Part shown: positions 35,334 to 44,681 of the stretch, in pieces
How the letters are laid out: each line of letters starts with the position of its first letter
Numbering within the stretch: position 1 is the stretch's first letter
Origin: Bordetella avium
GTDB taxonomy: Bacteria > Pseudomonadota > Gammaproteobacteria > Burkholderiales > Burkholderiaceae_B
NCBI RefSeq assembly: GCF_034424645.1
Contig: NZ_CP139969.1
Location: forward strand, 3,472,001-3,536,000
Direction of reading: 5' to 3'
DNA: 64,000 nt
Position numbers and translations under genes: made by a program
Notes under the pieces: model-generated
What the model saw: the letters and a program-made list of their open reading frames with translations, nothing else
The model's database searches: none
Told to the model about the DNA's origin: nothing

Positions 35334-37298
35334 GTGGCGCATTCCCCGCCCTCGGCCAGACAGCCGCAGACCTTTCCTGCGCTCTTGCTTGACCACGCCC
35401 GCCTGCGTCCATCGCAAGCTGCGATACGCGAGAAAAACCTGGGCATCTGGCAAACCCTGAGTTGGTCAGAAGTGGCTGAACATGTGCGCCTCACGGCACA
35501 TGGACTGACCGTGCTGGGCATCGGCCCCGGTGATCACATCGCGGTCATTGGCGAGAATCGGCCCAGGCTCTATATCGCCATGATGGCGGCGCAGGCGCTG
35601 GGCGCCATTCCCGTGCCGCTCTATCAGGACGCGGTCGCTCAAGAGATGGCCTATGTGCTCCAGGATGCGGCCATCCGTGTCGCAGTGGTCGAAGACCAGG
35701 AGCAGGTCGACAAGATGCTCGAGATCAGCGAGCAGTGCCCGGCGCTGCAACATGTGATCTACGATGATACGCGCGGCATGCGCAATTACCACGACGCCAT
35801 GCTGCAATCCTTTGAAGCCCTGGAAGACGCCGGCCGCGAACATACCGGACAGCATCCCGATTTCTATCTGACCGCGGCCCAAGCCGTGCAGCCGCAAGAC
35901 ACGGCTGCGATGTTCTATACCTCGGGCACCACCGGCAAACCCAAGGGCGTCGTGTTGACGCACCATGCCTTGATCGACCGCGCCCGAGCCGTCGCCACGA
36001 TGGAGGGTCTTACCGACAAGGAGGACGTGCTGGCCTATCTGCCGCCCGCCTGGATAGGCCAGAACATGTTCTCTTACACCCAACTGCTGGTGTCCGGCTT
36101 TACGGTCAACCACCCCGAGTCACCGGATACGGTGTCCATTGATATGCGCGATATCGGGCCGACCTATTACTTCGCCCCGCCCCGCGTGCTCGAGGGTCTA
36201 CTGACCCACGTCATGATACGTATGGAAGATGCGGGCTACCTCAAGCGCAAATTGTTTCATGCCTGCATGAATCTGGCCCGGCGCGTCGGCACCCGTATCC
36301 TGGATGGCGCAGCCGTATCCGCCTGGGACCGGCTGCGCTACAAACTGGGCGACATCATGATTTACGGCCCGCTGCGCAACGCTCTGGGCATGAGCCGGGT
36401 CCGCGTGGCCTACACGGCAGGCGAAGCCATCGGGCCCGACCTCTTCGTGTTCTATCGCTCGATCGGCATCAACCTCAAGCAGCTCTACGGCTCCACCGAA
36501 ACCTCGGTGTTCGTGTGCGTGCAAGCCGACGGCCAGGTGCGCGATGACACCGTCGGCCCGCCAGTGGACGGGGTGGAAATCCGCGTCGCCGACAACGGCG
36601 AGATTCTGGTCAAAAGCCCGGGCCTGTTCAAAGAGTATTACCGCAACCCCGCCGCCACGGCAGAAGCGCGCGATGCCGATGGCTGGTTCCGCACCGGCGA
36701 TGCGGGCTATCTGGATAAGGACGGCCAATTGAAGATCATCGACCGCGCCAAAGATGTGGGCAAGCTGGCTGACGGCAGTCTGTTCGCCCCTAAGTACATC
36801 GAAAACAAACTCAAGTTTTTCCCCTATATCAAAGAAGCGGTCGCCTTCGGCGCAGACCAGGCCGAGGCCTGCGCCTTCATCAATATCGACTTGGAGGCCG
36901 TTGGCAATTGGGCCGAGCGCCGTGGCCTGCCCTATGCGGGCTACACCGATCTCGCCAGCAAGGACGAGGTTTATGCGCTGATCCGCGACTGCGTGCAGAA
37001 GATCAATGCCGATCTGGCGAGCGATCCGCGTTTGGCGGCCTCGCAGATTCACCGCTTTCTTATTCTGCACAAAGAGCTGGACCCGGATGATGATGAGCTG
37101 ACCCGTACACGCAAGGTGCGGCGGGCTTTCATCGCCCAGAAATACGCCGTGCTGATCGACGCGCTTTATAGCGGCCGGGACAGCCAGTTCATTGAAACCG
37201 AGGTGAAGTTCGAGGACGGCCGCGTAGGGCGGATTTCCGCCGATCTGCGTATCAGCCCCGCCGATACCTATCCCGCCATCTCTGCACGGGCCGCCTAA
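35334..37298 (+). CDS. Long-chain-type AMP-forming acyl-CoA ligase
   Basis: A 654-residue ANL ligase. GTG 35334 follows the strong ribosome binding site GGAGGAG. It shows P-loop motif YTSGTTGKPKGVVLTH, A5 LYGSTETSVF and A8 GWFRTGDAGYLDKDGQLKII. The C-terminal helical domain is long, as in FadD15/Faa-type enzymes. It probably converts the acid imported by the following ABC transporter to its CoA ester. The next gene begins 2 nt after its stop. Confidence 0.92.
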   Translation: MAHSPPSARQPQTFPALLLDHARLRPSQAAIREKNLGIWQTLSWSEVAEHVRLTAHGLTVLGIGPGDHIAVIGENRPRLYIAMMAAQALGAIPVPLYQDAVAQEMAYVLQDAAIRVAVVEDQEQVDKMLEISEQCPALQHVIYDDTRGMRNYHDAMLQSFEALEDAGREHTGQHPDFYLTAAQAVQPQDTAAMFYTSGTTGKPKGVVLTHHALIDRARAVATMEGLTDKEDVLAYLPPAWIGQNMFSYTQLLVSGFTVNHPESPDTVSIDMRDIGPTYYFAPPRVLEGLLTHVMIRMEDAGYLKRKLFHACMNLARRVGTRILDGAAVSAWDRLRYKLGDIMIYGPLRNALGMSRVRVAYTAGEAIGPDLFVFYRSIGINLKQLYGSTETSVFVCVQADGQVRDDTVGPPVDGVEIRVADNGEILVKSPGLFKEYYRNPAATAEARDADGWFRTGDAGYLDKDGQLKIIDRAKDVGKLADGSLFAPKYIENKLKFFPYIKEAVAFGADQAEACAFINIDLEAVGNWAERRGLPYAGYTDLASKDEVYALIRDCVQKINADLASDPRLAASQIHRFLILHKELDPDDDELTRTRKVRRAFIAQKYAVLIDALYSGRDSQFIETEVKFEDGRVGRISADLRISPADTYPAISARAA

Positions 37299-37300
37299 CC

Positions 37301-38101
37301 ATGACGACAACTACCCGCGAGCAACAGATCGGCGAGGTCATGCTGGACATGCAAGATATCTCGCTGTCCTTTGGCGGCGTCAAGGCGCTGACCCGCATCT
37401 CTTTCAATGTGCGCGAACACGAAATCCGCGCCATCATCGGCCCCAACGGGGCCGGCAAGAGCTCCATGCTCAATGTGATCAATGGCGTCTACACGCCGCA
37501 GGAAGGCGCCATTCTGCTGCGCGGCGAACGATTCTCGCGCATGAATCCCAGGCGTGCCGCCGAAATGGGTATCGCGCGGACCTTCCAGAACCTCGCGCTT
37601 TTCAAGGGCATGAGCGTGCTGGACAACATCATGACCGGACGCAATCTGCGCATGAAAAGCGGCCTGCTGGCGCAGGCTTTCCGCCTGGGTGCGGCGGAGC
37701 GAGAGGAAATCGCCAACCGCGAGTTTGTCGAGAACATCATCGACTTCCTGGAAATACAGGCCTATCGAAAAGTCCCCGTGGGCCGCCTGCCCTACGGTCT
37801 GCAAAAACGTGTCGACCTCGGCCGCGCGCTCGCGATGGAGCCGCGCCTGCTGCTGCTGGATGAGCCAATGGCCGGCATGAACATCGAGGAAAAGCAGGAT
37901 ATGAGCCGCTTCATCCTCGATGTGAACGATGAGTTCGGCACCACCATCGTGCTCATCGAACACGACATGGGCGTAGTGATGGATATCTCCGACCGCGTCG
38001 TCGTGCTGGACTACGGCAAGAAGATTGGAGATGGCACGCCCAGCGAAGTGCGGAGCAATCCGGACGTGATCCGCGCCTATCTCGGCGTAACCAACGACTG
38101 A
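37301..38101 (+). CDS. livG: Branched-chain-type ABC transporter ATP-binding protein (LivG)
   Basis: A 266-residue ATPase with Walker A GPNGAGKS (47-54), a degenerate signature LPYGLQKRVDLGRAL, Walker B LLLLDEPMAGM and the LivG-type C-terminus. It lies 2 nt after the ligase gene and 17 nt before livH, in a full livG-H-M-K-F set. In this context the transported solute is probably an organic or aromatic acid rather than leucine (inference). Confidence 0.92.
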   Translation: MTTTTREQQIGEVMLDMQDISLSFGGVKALTRISFNVREHEIRAIIGPNGAGKSSMLNVINGVYTPQEGAILLRGERFSRMNPRRAAEMGIARTFQNLALFKGMSVLDNIMTGRNLRMKSGLLAQAFRLGAAEREEIANREFVENIIDFLEIQAYRKVPVGRLPYGLQKRVDLGRALAMEPRLLLLDEPMAGMNIEEKQDMSRFILDVNDEFGTTIVLIEHDMGVVMDISDRVVVLDYGKKIGDGTPSEVRSNPDVIRAYLGVTND

Positions 38102-38118
38102 ACGGACGGGATACGGAA

Positions 38119-39048
38119 ATGGGATTTTTTCTGGAAACCTTTTTGGGCGGTCTGATGAGCGGGATGCTGTATTCGCTCATCGGCCTGGGCTTCGTGCTGA
38201 TATTCAAGGCATCGGGCGTTTTCAACTTCGCGCAGGGCGCGATGGTGCTGGTAGCCGCCCTGTCTATGGCTCGCTTCTCAGAGTGGATTCCGCGCTGGCT
38301 GGGCTTTGAAAGCATGCTGCTGGCCAATGTGCTGGCCTTCATCGTGAGCGCGGCCCTCATGTTTTTGCTGGCCGTCTTGATCGAGAAGCTGGTGCTTCGC
38401 CATCTGGTCAACCAGGATCTCACCACCCTGCTCATGGCCACGCTAGGCATCAGCTATTTTCTCGATGGCCTGGGCCAGATCACCTTCGGCAGTTCGGTCT
38501 ACTCCATCAATGTAGGCATGCCCAAGGAGCCCTGGCTGGTCCTGGACTCGGTCTTTGACGGCGGGGTGCTCATCAACCTCGAAGATCTCAGCGCCGCGCT
38601 GATCGCCGCCCTGCTGGTCGCCGCGCTGGCCCTGTTCTTTCAATTCACCTCGACCGGCCGCGCACTGCGCGCCGTGGCCGATGACCATCAGGCCGCGCAA
38701 TCCATCGGCATCCCGCTCAATCGCATCTGGGTCATTGTCTGGAGCGTGGCTGGCCTGGTGGCCCTGGTCGCCGGCATCATCTGGGGCTCGAAGTTCGGCG
38801 TGCAGTTCACGCTCTCGACCGCCGCCCTGCGCGCCTTGCCAGTGGTGATCCTGGGCGGGCTGACCTCGGTGCCGGGCGCCATCATCGGCGGCCTCATCAT
38901 TGGTGTGGGCGAAAAACTGTCGGAAGTCTACCTGGGCTCGCTGGTCGGTGGCGGCATCGAAATCTGGTTCGCCTACGTACTGGCGCTGGTGTTCCTGCTG
39001 TTCCGTCCGCAAGGGCTGTTCGGCGAAAAAATCATAGACCGGGTCTGA
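38119..39048 (+). CDS. livH: Branched-chain-type ABC transporter permease (LivH)
   Basis: A 309-residue integral membrane protein with about eight hydrophobic helices. It starts LSGMLYSLIGLG-like (GGLMSGMLYSLIGLGFVLI) and carries the permease loop ADDHQAAQSIGIPLNRI that contacts the ATPases. It is cotranscribed with livG and livM. Confidence 0.92.
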   Translation: MGFFLETFLGGLMSGMLYSLIGLGFVLIFKASGVFNFAQGAMVLVAALSMARFSEWIPRWLGFESMLLANVLAFIVSAALMFLLAVLIEKLVLRHLVNQDLTTLLMATLGISYFLDGLGQITFGSSVYSINVGMPKEPWLVLDSVFDGGVLINLEDLSAALIAALLVAALALFFQFTSTGRALRAVADDHQAAQSIGIPLNRIWVIVWSVAGLVALVAGIIWGSKFGVQFTLSTAALRALPVVILGGLTSVPGAIIGGLIIGVGEKLSEVYLGSLVGGGIEIWFAYVLALVFLLFRPQGLFGEKIIDRV

Positions 39049-39060
39049 GGGGATTCCACC

Positions 39061-40125
39061 ATGCTCTACCGCGAAAACGGCCAATTCAAGACCAGCTATC
39101 GCGCTGACCAACAGATCTTTCCCATCCGGCAGGACCGCCTCTTTTTCCTGCTGCTCATGGCGGTGGCCTTCGTGGCCGTACCCGCCCTGGCCAGCGACTA
39201 TCTGCTGCGGGCCATTCTCATTCCCTTTCTGATCCTGGCGCTAGCCGCAGTGGGCCTGAATATTCTGGTGGGCTATTGCGGTCAGATATCGCTGGGCACA
39301 GGCGCCTTCATGGCGGTCGGCGCCTACGCCGCCTGGAATATCGGCGTGCGCTTTCCGGGTGCGCCGCTGCTGTTGCAGATTTTGATCGGCGGCGGCTTCG
39401 CCACCCTGGTCGGCATTGTTTTCGGCATCCCCAGCCTACGCATCCGTGGCCTCTATCTCGCTGTCACCACGCTGGCCGCGCAGTTCTTCATCGACTGGGC
39501 CTTCCTGCGCATTCCTTTTTTTACTAACTACTCCTCCTCGGGCAATGTCTCCGTGCCACCGCTGACGGCGTTCGGCATTCCGGTGCAAAGCGCGCTGGAA
39601 AAATACCTTTTTGTCCTGATTCTGGTGGTGGTCTTCACCCTACTGGCCAAGAATCTGGTGCGCGGAGCCATCGGCCGCCAATGGATGGCGATCCGCGACA
39701 TGGACGTGGCCGCCGCAGTGATCGGCATCCGGCCCGTATACGCCAAGCTCTCGGCCTTTGCGGTCAGCTCCTTCATCGTCGGCGTGGCAGGCGCCTTGTG
39801 GGGCTTTATCCATCTGGGCTCCTGGGAACCGCTGGCCTTCGATCTGAACCGCTCTTTTCAACTGCTGTTCATGATCATCATCGGCGGTCTGGGCTCCATC
39901 ATCGGTAGTTTCTTCGGCGCAGCCTTCATCGTGCTGGTGCCGGTGGCCCTGACCAATGTCCCCCATCTGCTAGGTCTGACGCTGTCGGTCGATACCGCCG
40001 CTCACATCGAACACATGGTGTTCGGGGCGCTCATCGTGTTTTTCCTGATCGCCGAGCCTCACGGCCTGGCGCGTCTCTGGAGCATAGGCAAAGAAAAGCT
40101 GCGCATCTGGCCTTTCCCGCATTGA
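39061..40125 (+). CDS. livM: Branched-chain-type ABC transporter permease (LivM)
   Basis: A 354-residue membrane protein. A cytosolic N-terminal extension (about 25 residues) precedes roughly ten hydrophobic segments. The family signature GQISLGTGAFMAVGAYAA lies near residue 75 and the coupling loop AIRDMDVAAAVIGIRP near 210. It is 12 nt after livH. Confidence 0.92.
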   Translation: MLYRENGQFKTSYRADQQIFPIRQDRLFFLLLMAVAFVAVPALASDYLLRAILIPFLILALAAVGLNILVGYCGQISLGTGAFMAVGAYAAWNIGVRFPGAPLLLQILIGGGFATLVGIVFGIPSLRIRGLYLAVTTLAAQFFIDWAFLRIPFFTNYSSSGNVSVPPLTAFGIPVQSALEKYLFVLILVVVFTLLAKNLVRGAIGRQWMAIRDMDVAAAVIGIRPVYAKLSAFAVSSFIVGVAGALWGFIHLGSWEPLAFDLNRSFQLLFMIIIGGLGSIIGSFFGAAFIVLVPVALTNVPHLLGLTLSVDTAAHIEHMVFGALIVFFLIAEPHGLARLWSIGKEKLRIWPFPH

Positions 40126-40196
40126 TCCACACACAACACCCGGCGACAGACCGGGCCAACCCCGGTGTTCAGACACCACGCAGGAGGTAAATGGAG

Positions 40197-41522
40197 ATGA
40201 AGCGTCTTAACTTGAAATTGGCCGCGGCCCTGATCGCCGCATCCGGCAGCATCATCGCCACCCCGGCCAGCGCCGCCGAGGAGCAATTCGTGCCGCTGCT
40301 GGTCTATCGCACTGGGTCTTTTGCACCCCTGGGCATTCCCTGGGCGGATGGCAAACTCGACTATCTGAAGCTGGTCAATGAGCGCGATGGCGGCGTGAAC
40401 GGCGTGAAGATCGCCTACGAAGAATGTGAAACCGCCTACGCCACTGACCGGGGCGTGGAATGCTACGAACGCCTCAAGCGCAAAGGCACGGGCGCCTCAG
40501 GCTTTGACACCCAATCCACCGGCATCACCTTTGCCGTGACCGATAAGGCCATGGTGGACAAGGTGCCCGTTGAAACAATGGGCTATGGCCTGTCGCAATC
40601 GGTCGATGGCCGCGTATTCGAATGGAATTTCCCGCTGCTGGGCACTTATTGGACCGCCGCAGACGTGATGATCCAGGACATCGCCAAGAAAGAAGGCGGC
40701 ATCGACAAGCTCAAGGGCAAGAAAATTGCGCTCGTCTACCATGACTCGCCTTATGGCAAGGAGCCTATCCCCTTGCTGCAAAAACGCGCGGCCCAGGCGG
40801 GTTTTGAACTGCTGCTTTACCCGGTCACCGCGCCCGGCGTGGAGCAGAAATCCACCTGGCTGCAAATACGCCAGCAACGGCCGGCCTATGTGCTGCTCTG
40901 GAGCGCCGGCATCATGACGCCCACCGCCATCCGCGAAGCGCAGGCCAGCGGTTACCCGCGCGACAAAATGTACGCCATCTGGTGGGCCGGCTCGGAAGGC
41001 GACGTGAAGGATCTGGGCGACGTGGCCAAGGGCTATAACGCCATCACCATCCACAATAGCGCCGCGACCGGCAAGGTCTATGACGACCTCAAGAAATACG
41101 TCTACGACAAGGGCCAGGGCGCCGACAAGTCCGGCAACACCACGCTGGGCACGATCGCGCATACCCGAGGCATGATGATCTCCATGCTGCAAGTCGAAGC
41201 CATACGCGCCGCGCAAGAGAAATTCGGCAAAGGCAAGGCCCTGACCCCGGAACAGGTGCGCTGGGGCTTCGAGAACCTGAATCTCACGCAGGACAGGCTG
41301 AACGAATTGGGCTTCGGTGAAATCATGCGCCCTGTCAAAACGAGCTGCGCCAACCATATGGGCGACGACTGGGCCCGTATCGTGCAATGGGATGGCAAGC
41401 AGTTCAAGGTTGTGTCCGACTGGTATCAAGCCGATAAGTCGCTGGTCGATCCGCTGGTCAAAGAAGGGGCGGCCAAGTACGCCCAGGAAAAGAAGATCAC
41501 GCCACGCAATTGCGAAGGCTGA
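40197..41522 (+). CDS. Branched-chain-type ABC transporter substrate-binding protein (LivK-like)
   Basis: A 441-residue periplasmic receptor with a signal peptide (about 1-27, ending ATPASAA) and a type I periplasmic-binding fold (YRTGSFAPLGIPWADG). ATG 40191 is only 3 nt from AGGAGG; the in-frame ATG at 40197 has 9-nt spacing and is preferred. It is longer than leucine receptors and resembles those found with aromatic-acid operons. A hairpin with T-run follows its stop. Confidence 0.9.
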   Translation: MKRLNLKLAAALIAASGSIIATPASAAEEQFVPLLVYRTGSFAPLGIPWADGKLDYLKLVNERDGGVNGVKIAYEECETAYATDRGVECYERLKRKGTGASGFDTQSTGITFAVTDKAMVDKVPVETMGYGLSQSVDGRVFEWNFPLLGTYWTAADVMIQDIAKKEGGIDKLKGKKIALVYHDSPYGKEPIPLLQKRAAQAGFELLLYPVTAPGVEQKSTWLQIRQQRPAYVLLWSAGIMTPTAIREAQASGYPRDKMYAIWWAGSEGDVKDLGDVAKGYNAITIHNSAATGKVYDDLKKYVYDKGQGADKSGNTTLGTIAHTRGMMISMLQVEAIRAAQEKFGKGKALTPEQVRWGFENLNLTQDRLNELGFGEIMRPVKTSCANHMGDDWARIVQWDGKQFKVVSDWYQADKSLVDPLVKEGAAKYAQEKKITPRNCEG

Positions 41523-41528
41523 TGCCCC

Positions 41529-41556
41529 GGCCGCCGGCTGCGGCCGGCGGCCTTTT
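41529..41556 (+). terminator. Hairpin with T-run between binding-protein gene and livF
   Basis: Perfect 10-bp arms GGCCGCCGGC (41529-41538) and GCCGGCGGCC (41543-41552) with a TTTT run. It lies 7 nt after the binding-protein stop. It may terminate part of the transcripts or protect the upstream mRNA, giving more receptor than ATPase. Confidence 0.7.
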
Positions 41557-41569
41557 CCCAGGAAACGCC

Positions 41570-42394
41570 ATGACAGTCTCTTCCACTGCGCCCAAGGCGC
41601 TGCTCGATGTCAACGGCATCGAGGTCATCTATAACCATGTGATCCTGGTGCTCAAGGGCGTGTCGCTGCGTGTGCCCGAGGGCAGCATCGTGGCCCTGCT
41701 TGGCGCCAACGGCGCGGGCAAGACCACCACCCTGCGCGCCGTGTCGAATCTGCTCAAGGGAGAGCGCGGCGACGTCACCAAGGGCTATATCCAATACCGC
41801 GACGAACGTATCGAAAAGCTCTCGCCCGCAGAACTGGTCAAGCGGGGCGTAGTGCAGGTCATGGAGGGGCGGCATTGCTTCGCCCACCTGACCATCGAAG
41901 AGAACCTGTTGACCGGCGCCTACACCCGCAAGCTGTCGCGCGGCGATGTGAGCGCCGCGCTCGATCGCGTGTATCAGTATTTCCCGCGCCTCAAACAACG
42001 GCGCGGCAGTCAGGCCGGCTACACCTCGGGCGGCGAGCAGCAAATGACGGCCATCGGCCGCGCCCTCATGGCCAGCCCCAACATGATTTTGCTCGACGAA
42101 CCGTCGATGGGCCTGGCGCCGCAAATCGTGGAGGAAATTTTCGAGATTGTGCGCGACCTCAATCAACGCGAACGCGTCAGCTTTTTGCTGGCCGAGCAAA
42201 ACACCAATATTGCGCTGCGCTACGCCGACTACGGCTACATCCTGGAAAACGGACGCGTGATGATGGACGGCGCGGCTGCCGATTTGGCGCAGAACGAGGA
42301 CGTCAAAGAGTTTTATCTGGGCATCTCCAGCGGCGAGCGCAAAAGCTTCCGCGACCAGAAATTCTACCGCCGCCGCAAGCGTTGGCTGGCCTGA
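41570..42394 (+). CDS. livF: Branched-chain-type ABC transporter ATP-binding protein (LivF)
   Basis: A 274-residue ATPase with Walker A GANGAGKT (45-52), signature SGGEQQMTAIGRAL and Walker B ILLDEPSMGLAP. It is slightly longer than LivF of leucine systems and has a basic C-terminus (FYRRRKRWLA). ATG 41570 is chosen because the upstream in-frame sequence overlaps the terminator hairpin. Confidence 0.92.
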   Translation: MTVSSTAPKALLDVNGIEVIYNHVILVLKGVSLRVPEGSIVALLGANGAGKTTTLRAVSNLLKGERGDVTKGYIQYRDERIEKLSPAELVKRGVVQVMEGRHCFAHLTIEENLLTGAYTRKLSRGDVSAALDRVYQYFPRLKQRRGSQAGYTSGGEQQMTAIGRALMASPNMILLDEPSMGLAPQIVEEIFEIVRDLNQRERVSFLLAEQNTNIALRYADYGYILENGRVMMDGAAADLAQNEDVKEFYLGISSGERKSFRDQKFYRRRKRWLA

Positions 42395-42419
42395 TCCGAC
42401 ATCGCAAGAGCGCACACCC

Positions 42420-43685
42420 ATGTCCGAGTTTTTCGATACCCTGGAAACACGCGATCCCGCCGCGCGCGAGCGCGCCCTCATGCAGGCGCTGCCGGATGCG
42501 ATCGCCCACGCACAGGCCCGGTCTGCCGCCATCGCGGAGCAACTGCGCGGCGTCGATGCCGCGTCCATCACTAGCCGGGCGGCGCTGGCCACGCTGCCGG
42601 TATTGCGCAAGCACGAACTGCTGGCGCTGCAACAGCAGCGCCGCGACAGTGCCGAACCGGCCGGCGCGCTCAAGGCTTTCGGCGGATTTTCCGCGGTGGG
42701 CTGGAGCGAGATCGCGCGCGTCTTCGCCTCGCCCGGCCCCATTTACGAGCCTGAGACCCCCCGCCCCGATTATTGGCGCTTCGCGCGGGCGCTATATGCC
42801 GCAGGCTTTCGCGCCGGCGAGCTCGCCTACAACTGCTTCTCCTATCATTTCACCCCGGCCGGCTCCATGATGGAGACCGCAGCCCACGCCGTGGGTTGCG
42901 CGGTGTTTCCCGGAGGCACGGGCCAGACCGAGCAGCAGGTGCGCGCCATTCAGGATCTTGCGCCCTCCGGCTACACCGGCACCCCCAGTTTTCTGAAGAT
43001 CATTCTTGAGAAAGCCGACGAACTGGGCATCCCGCTTACCTCGCTCAAGCGCGCGCTGGTGTCGGGCGAGGCCTTTCCGCCCTCTCTGCGCGATTGGCTG
43101 GCCGCGCGCGGCATCGCGGGCTATCAGGCCTATGGCAGCGCCGATCTCGGCATGATCGCTTTTGAAACACCGGCCCGTGAAGGCCTGGTGCTGGGCGAAG
43201 ACCTGATTCTGGAAATCGTGCGCCCGGGCACGGGCCTACCCCTGCCCGACGGCGAAGTCGGCGAAGTCGTCATCACCACCCTCAATCCCGATTATCCGCT
43301 GGTGCGCTTTGGCACGGGTGATCTCTCCGCCGTCCTGCCAGGCCGCTCTCCCTGCGGCCGCAGCAATACCCGCATCCGGGGTTGGCTGGGCCGCGCGGAC
43401 CAGACCACAAAAGTGCGCGGCATGTTCGTTCACCCTTCGCAGGTGGCCGAGGTGCTACGCCGCCACCCGGAGGCCGGACGCGCCCGTCTGGTGATCAGCG
43501 GCACGACCGGCGCCGAGCAGATGATGCTGCATGTGGAAGCGGCCGCGCTGCCAGCCGACCTGGCGCGCCGGCTGGTCGAAACGGTGCGCGACATCACCAA
43601 GCTGCGCGCCGACGTCAGGCGCGCCGAACCCGGGTCTCTGCCCAATGACGGCAAGGTCATCGAGGATGTCCGCCGCTACGACTAG
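42420..43685 (+). CDS. Phenylacetate-CoA ligase (PaaK)-like AMP-forming ligase
   Basis: A 421-residue protein of the PaaK branch of ANL enzymes: YTGTPSFLKIILEKADELGI, AYGSADLGMIAFE (A5-like), a VRFGTGDLSAVL segment and the C-terminal PaaK domain ending PNDGKVIEDVRRYD. It begins 25 nt after livF. It probably activates an aromatic or related acid brought in by the ABC transporter; two different ligases flank the importer. Confidence 0.87.
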   Translation: MSEFFDTLETRDPAARERALMQALPDAIAHAQARSAAIAEQLRGVDAASITSRAALATLPVLRKHELLALQQQRRDSAEPAGALKAFGGFSAVGWSEIARVFASPGPIYEPETPRPDYWRFARALYAAGFRAGELAYNCFSYHFTPAGSMMETAAHAVGCAVFPGGTGQTEQQVRAIQDLAPSGYTGTPSFLKIILEKADELGIPLTSLKRALVSGEAFPPSLRDWLAARGIAGYQAYGSADLGMIAFETPAREGLVLGEDLILEIVRPGTGLPLPDGEVGEVVITTLNPDYPLVRFGTGDLSAVLPGRSPCGRSNTRIRGWLGRADQTTKVRGMFVHPSQVAEVLRRHPEAGRARLVISGTTGAEQMMLHVEAAALPADLARRLVETVRDITKLRADVRRAEPGSLPNDGKVIEDVRRYD

Positions 43686-43759
43686 GCGGCTCGCAGTGCA
43701 AAGGGGGTCCGCCTTTTTTATAAACTGGTGTTTTGCAACGGCAAGATCCAGGAGTCTCC

Positions 43760-44602
43760 ATGCAGCCTGCCGCCTTCTTCGACCCAGTGACTGGCACGGT
43801 CAGCTATGTAGTCCACGACGGGCGCGATTGCGCCCTTATCGATCCCGTGCTGGATTTCGATGCGCGCTCGGGCCGCAGCTCGACGGCCGGCGCCGATGCG
43901 ATCGCCGCCTTTGTGCGCGCTCAAGGGCTGCGCTGCCAGTGGATACTCGAAACCCATGCCCATGCCGACCATCTGTCGGCGGCTCCCTATCTACAGCGTC
44001 AACTGGGCGGGAAACTGGCCATCGGCCAGGCCATCCGCGAGGTGCAAACCGTTTTCAAACCCATTTTCAATCTGGCGCTGGAAACGGATGGCTCACAGTT
44101 TGACCACCTGTTCACGCCCGACGAGCGTTTCATGATTGGCAGCCTACAAGCGCAGGCAATCCATGTGCCCGGCCACACGCCGGCCGACATGGCCTATCGG
44201 ATCGGCGACGCGGTGTTCGTGGGCGATACGCTCTTCATGCCTGACGTGGGCACGGCGCGCTGCGACTTTCCGGGCGGCGACGCGACGCAACTCTACCGCT
44301 CCATCCGCCGCCTGCTGGATCTGCCGCCCGCCACCCGTTTGTTTGTCTGCCACGACTATCCGCCCGAAGGCCGCCAGCCGGCTTGGGAGACCACCGTGGC
44401 TGCAGAGCGCCAAGCCAATATCCATGTGCGCGACGGCGTGAGCGAGGCCGAGTTTGTCGCCATGCGCCGCCAACGCGACGCGGGCCTGGCCATGCCCACC
44501 CTCATGCTGCCGGCGATTCAGGTCAATATCCAGGCTGGCGCCTTGCCCGAGCCAGAAGATAACGGCACGCGTTATTTGAAGATTCCGCTGGATCGCCTGT
44601 AA
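43760..44602 (+). CDS. Metallo-beta-lactamase fold hydrolase (persulfide dioxygenase/Blh-like)
   Basis: A 280-residue MBL-fold enzyme. Metal-binding THAHADH gives His66, His68, Asp70 and His71, with His139 (HVPGHTP) and Asp156 (VGDTLF) completing the site. Overall sequence resembles the ETHE1/Blh group rather than glyoxalase II, suggesting persulfide or thioester chemistry. GGAG precedes ATG 43760. It stands alone between the Liv operon and the polyphosphate gene. Confidence 0.85.
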   Translation: MQPAAFFDPVTGTVSYVVHDGRDCALIDPVLDFDARSGRSSTAGADAIAAFVRAQGLRCQWILETHAHADHLSAAPYLQRQLGGKLAIGQAIREVQTVFKPIFNLALETDGSQFDHLFTPDERFMIGSLQAQAIHVPGHTPADMAYRIGDAVFVGDTLFMPDVGTARCDFPGGDATQLYRSIRRLLDLPPATRLFVCHDYPPEGRQPAWETTVAAERQANIHVRDGVSEAEFVAMRRQRDAGLAMPTLMLPAIQVNIQAGALPEPEDNGTRYLKIPLDRL

Positions 44603-44681
44603 AGCGCCTCGTGGCGCTTGCGCGCCCGCCCGTTATCCCGCAACATCAGCCAGTCAAAAAGTCGGACTGGAGCTGATCAAG

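Noticed and set aside
36198..37310. 370-codon minus-strand open frame inside the acyl-CoA ligase gene
   Set aside because: Shadow of a gene with clear ANL motifs; its sequence has no family features.
41426..42742. 438-codon minus-strand open frame across livF
   Set aside because: Antisense to livF with intact Walker motifs; no ribosome binding site or domain.
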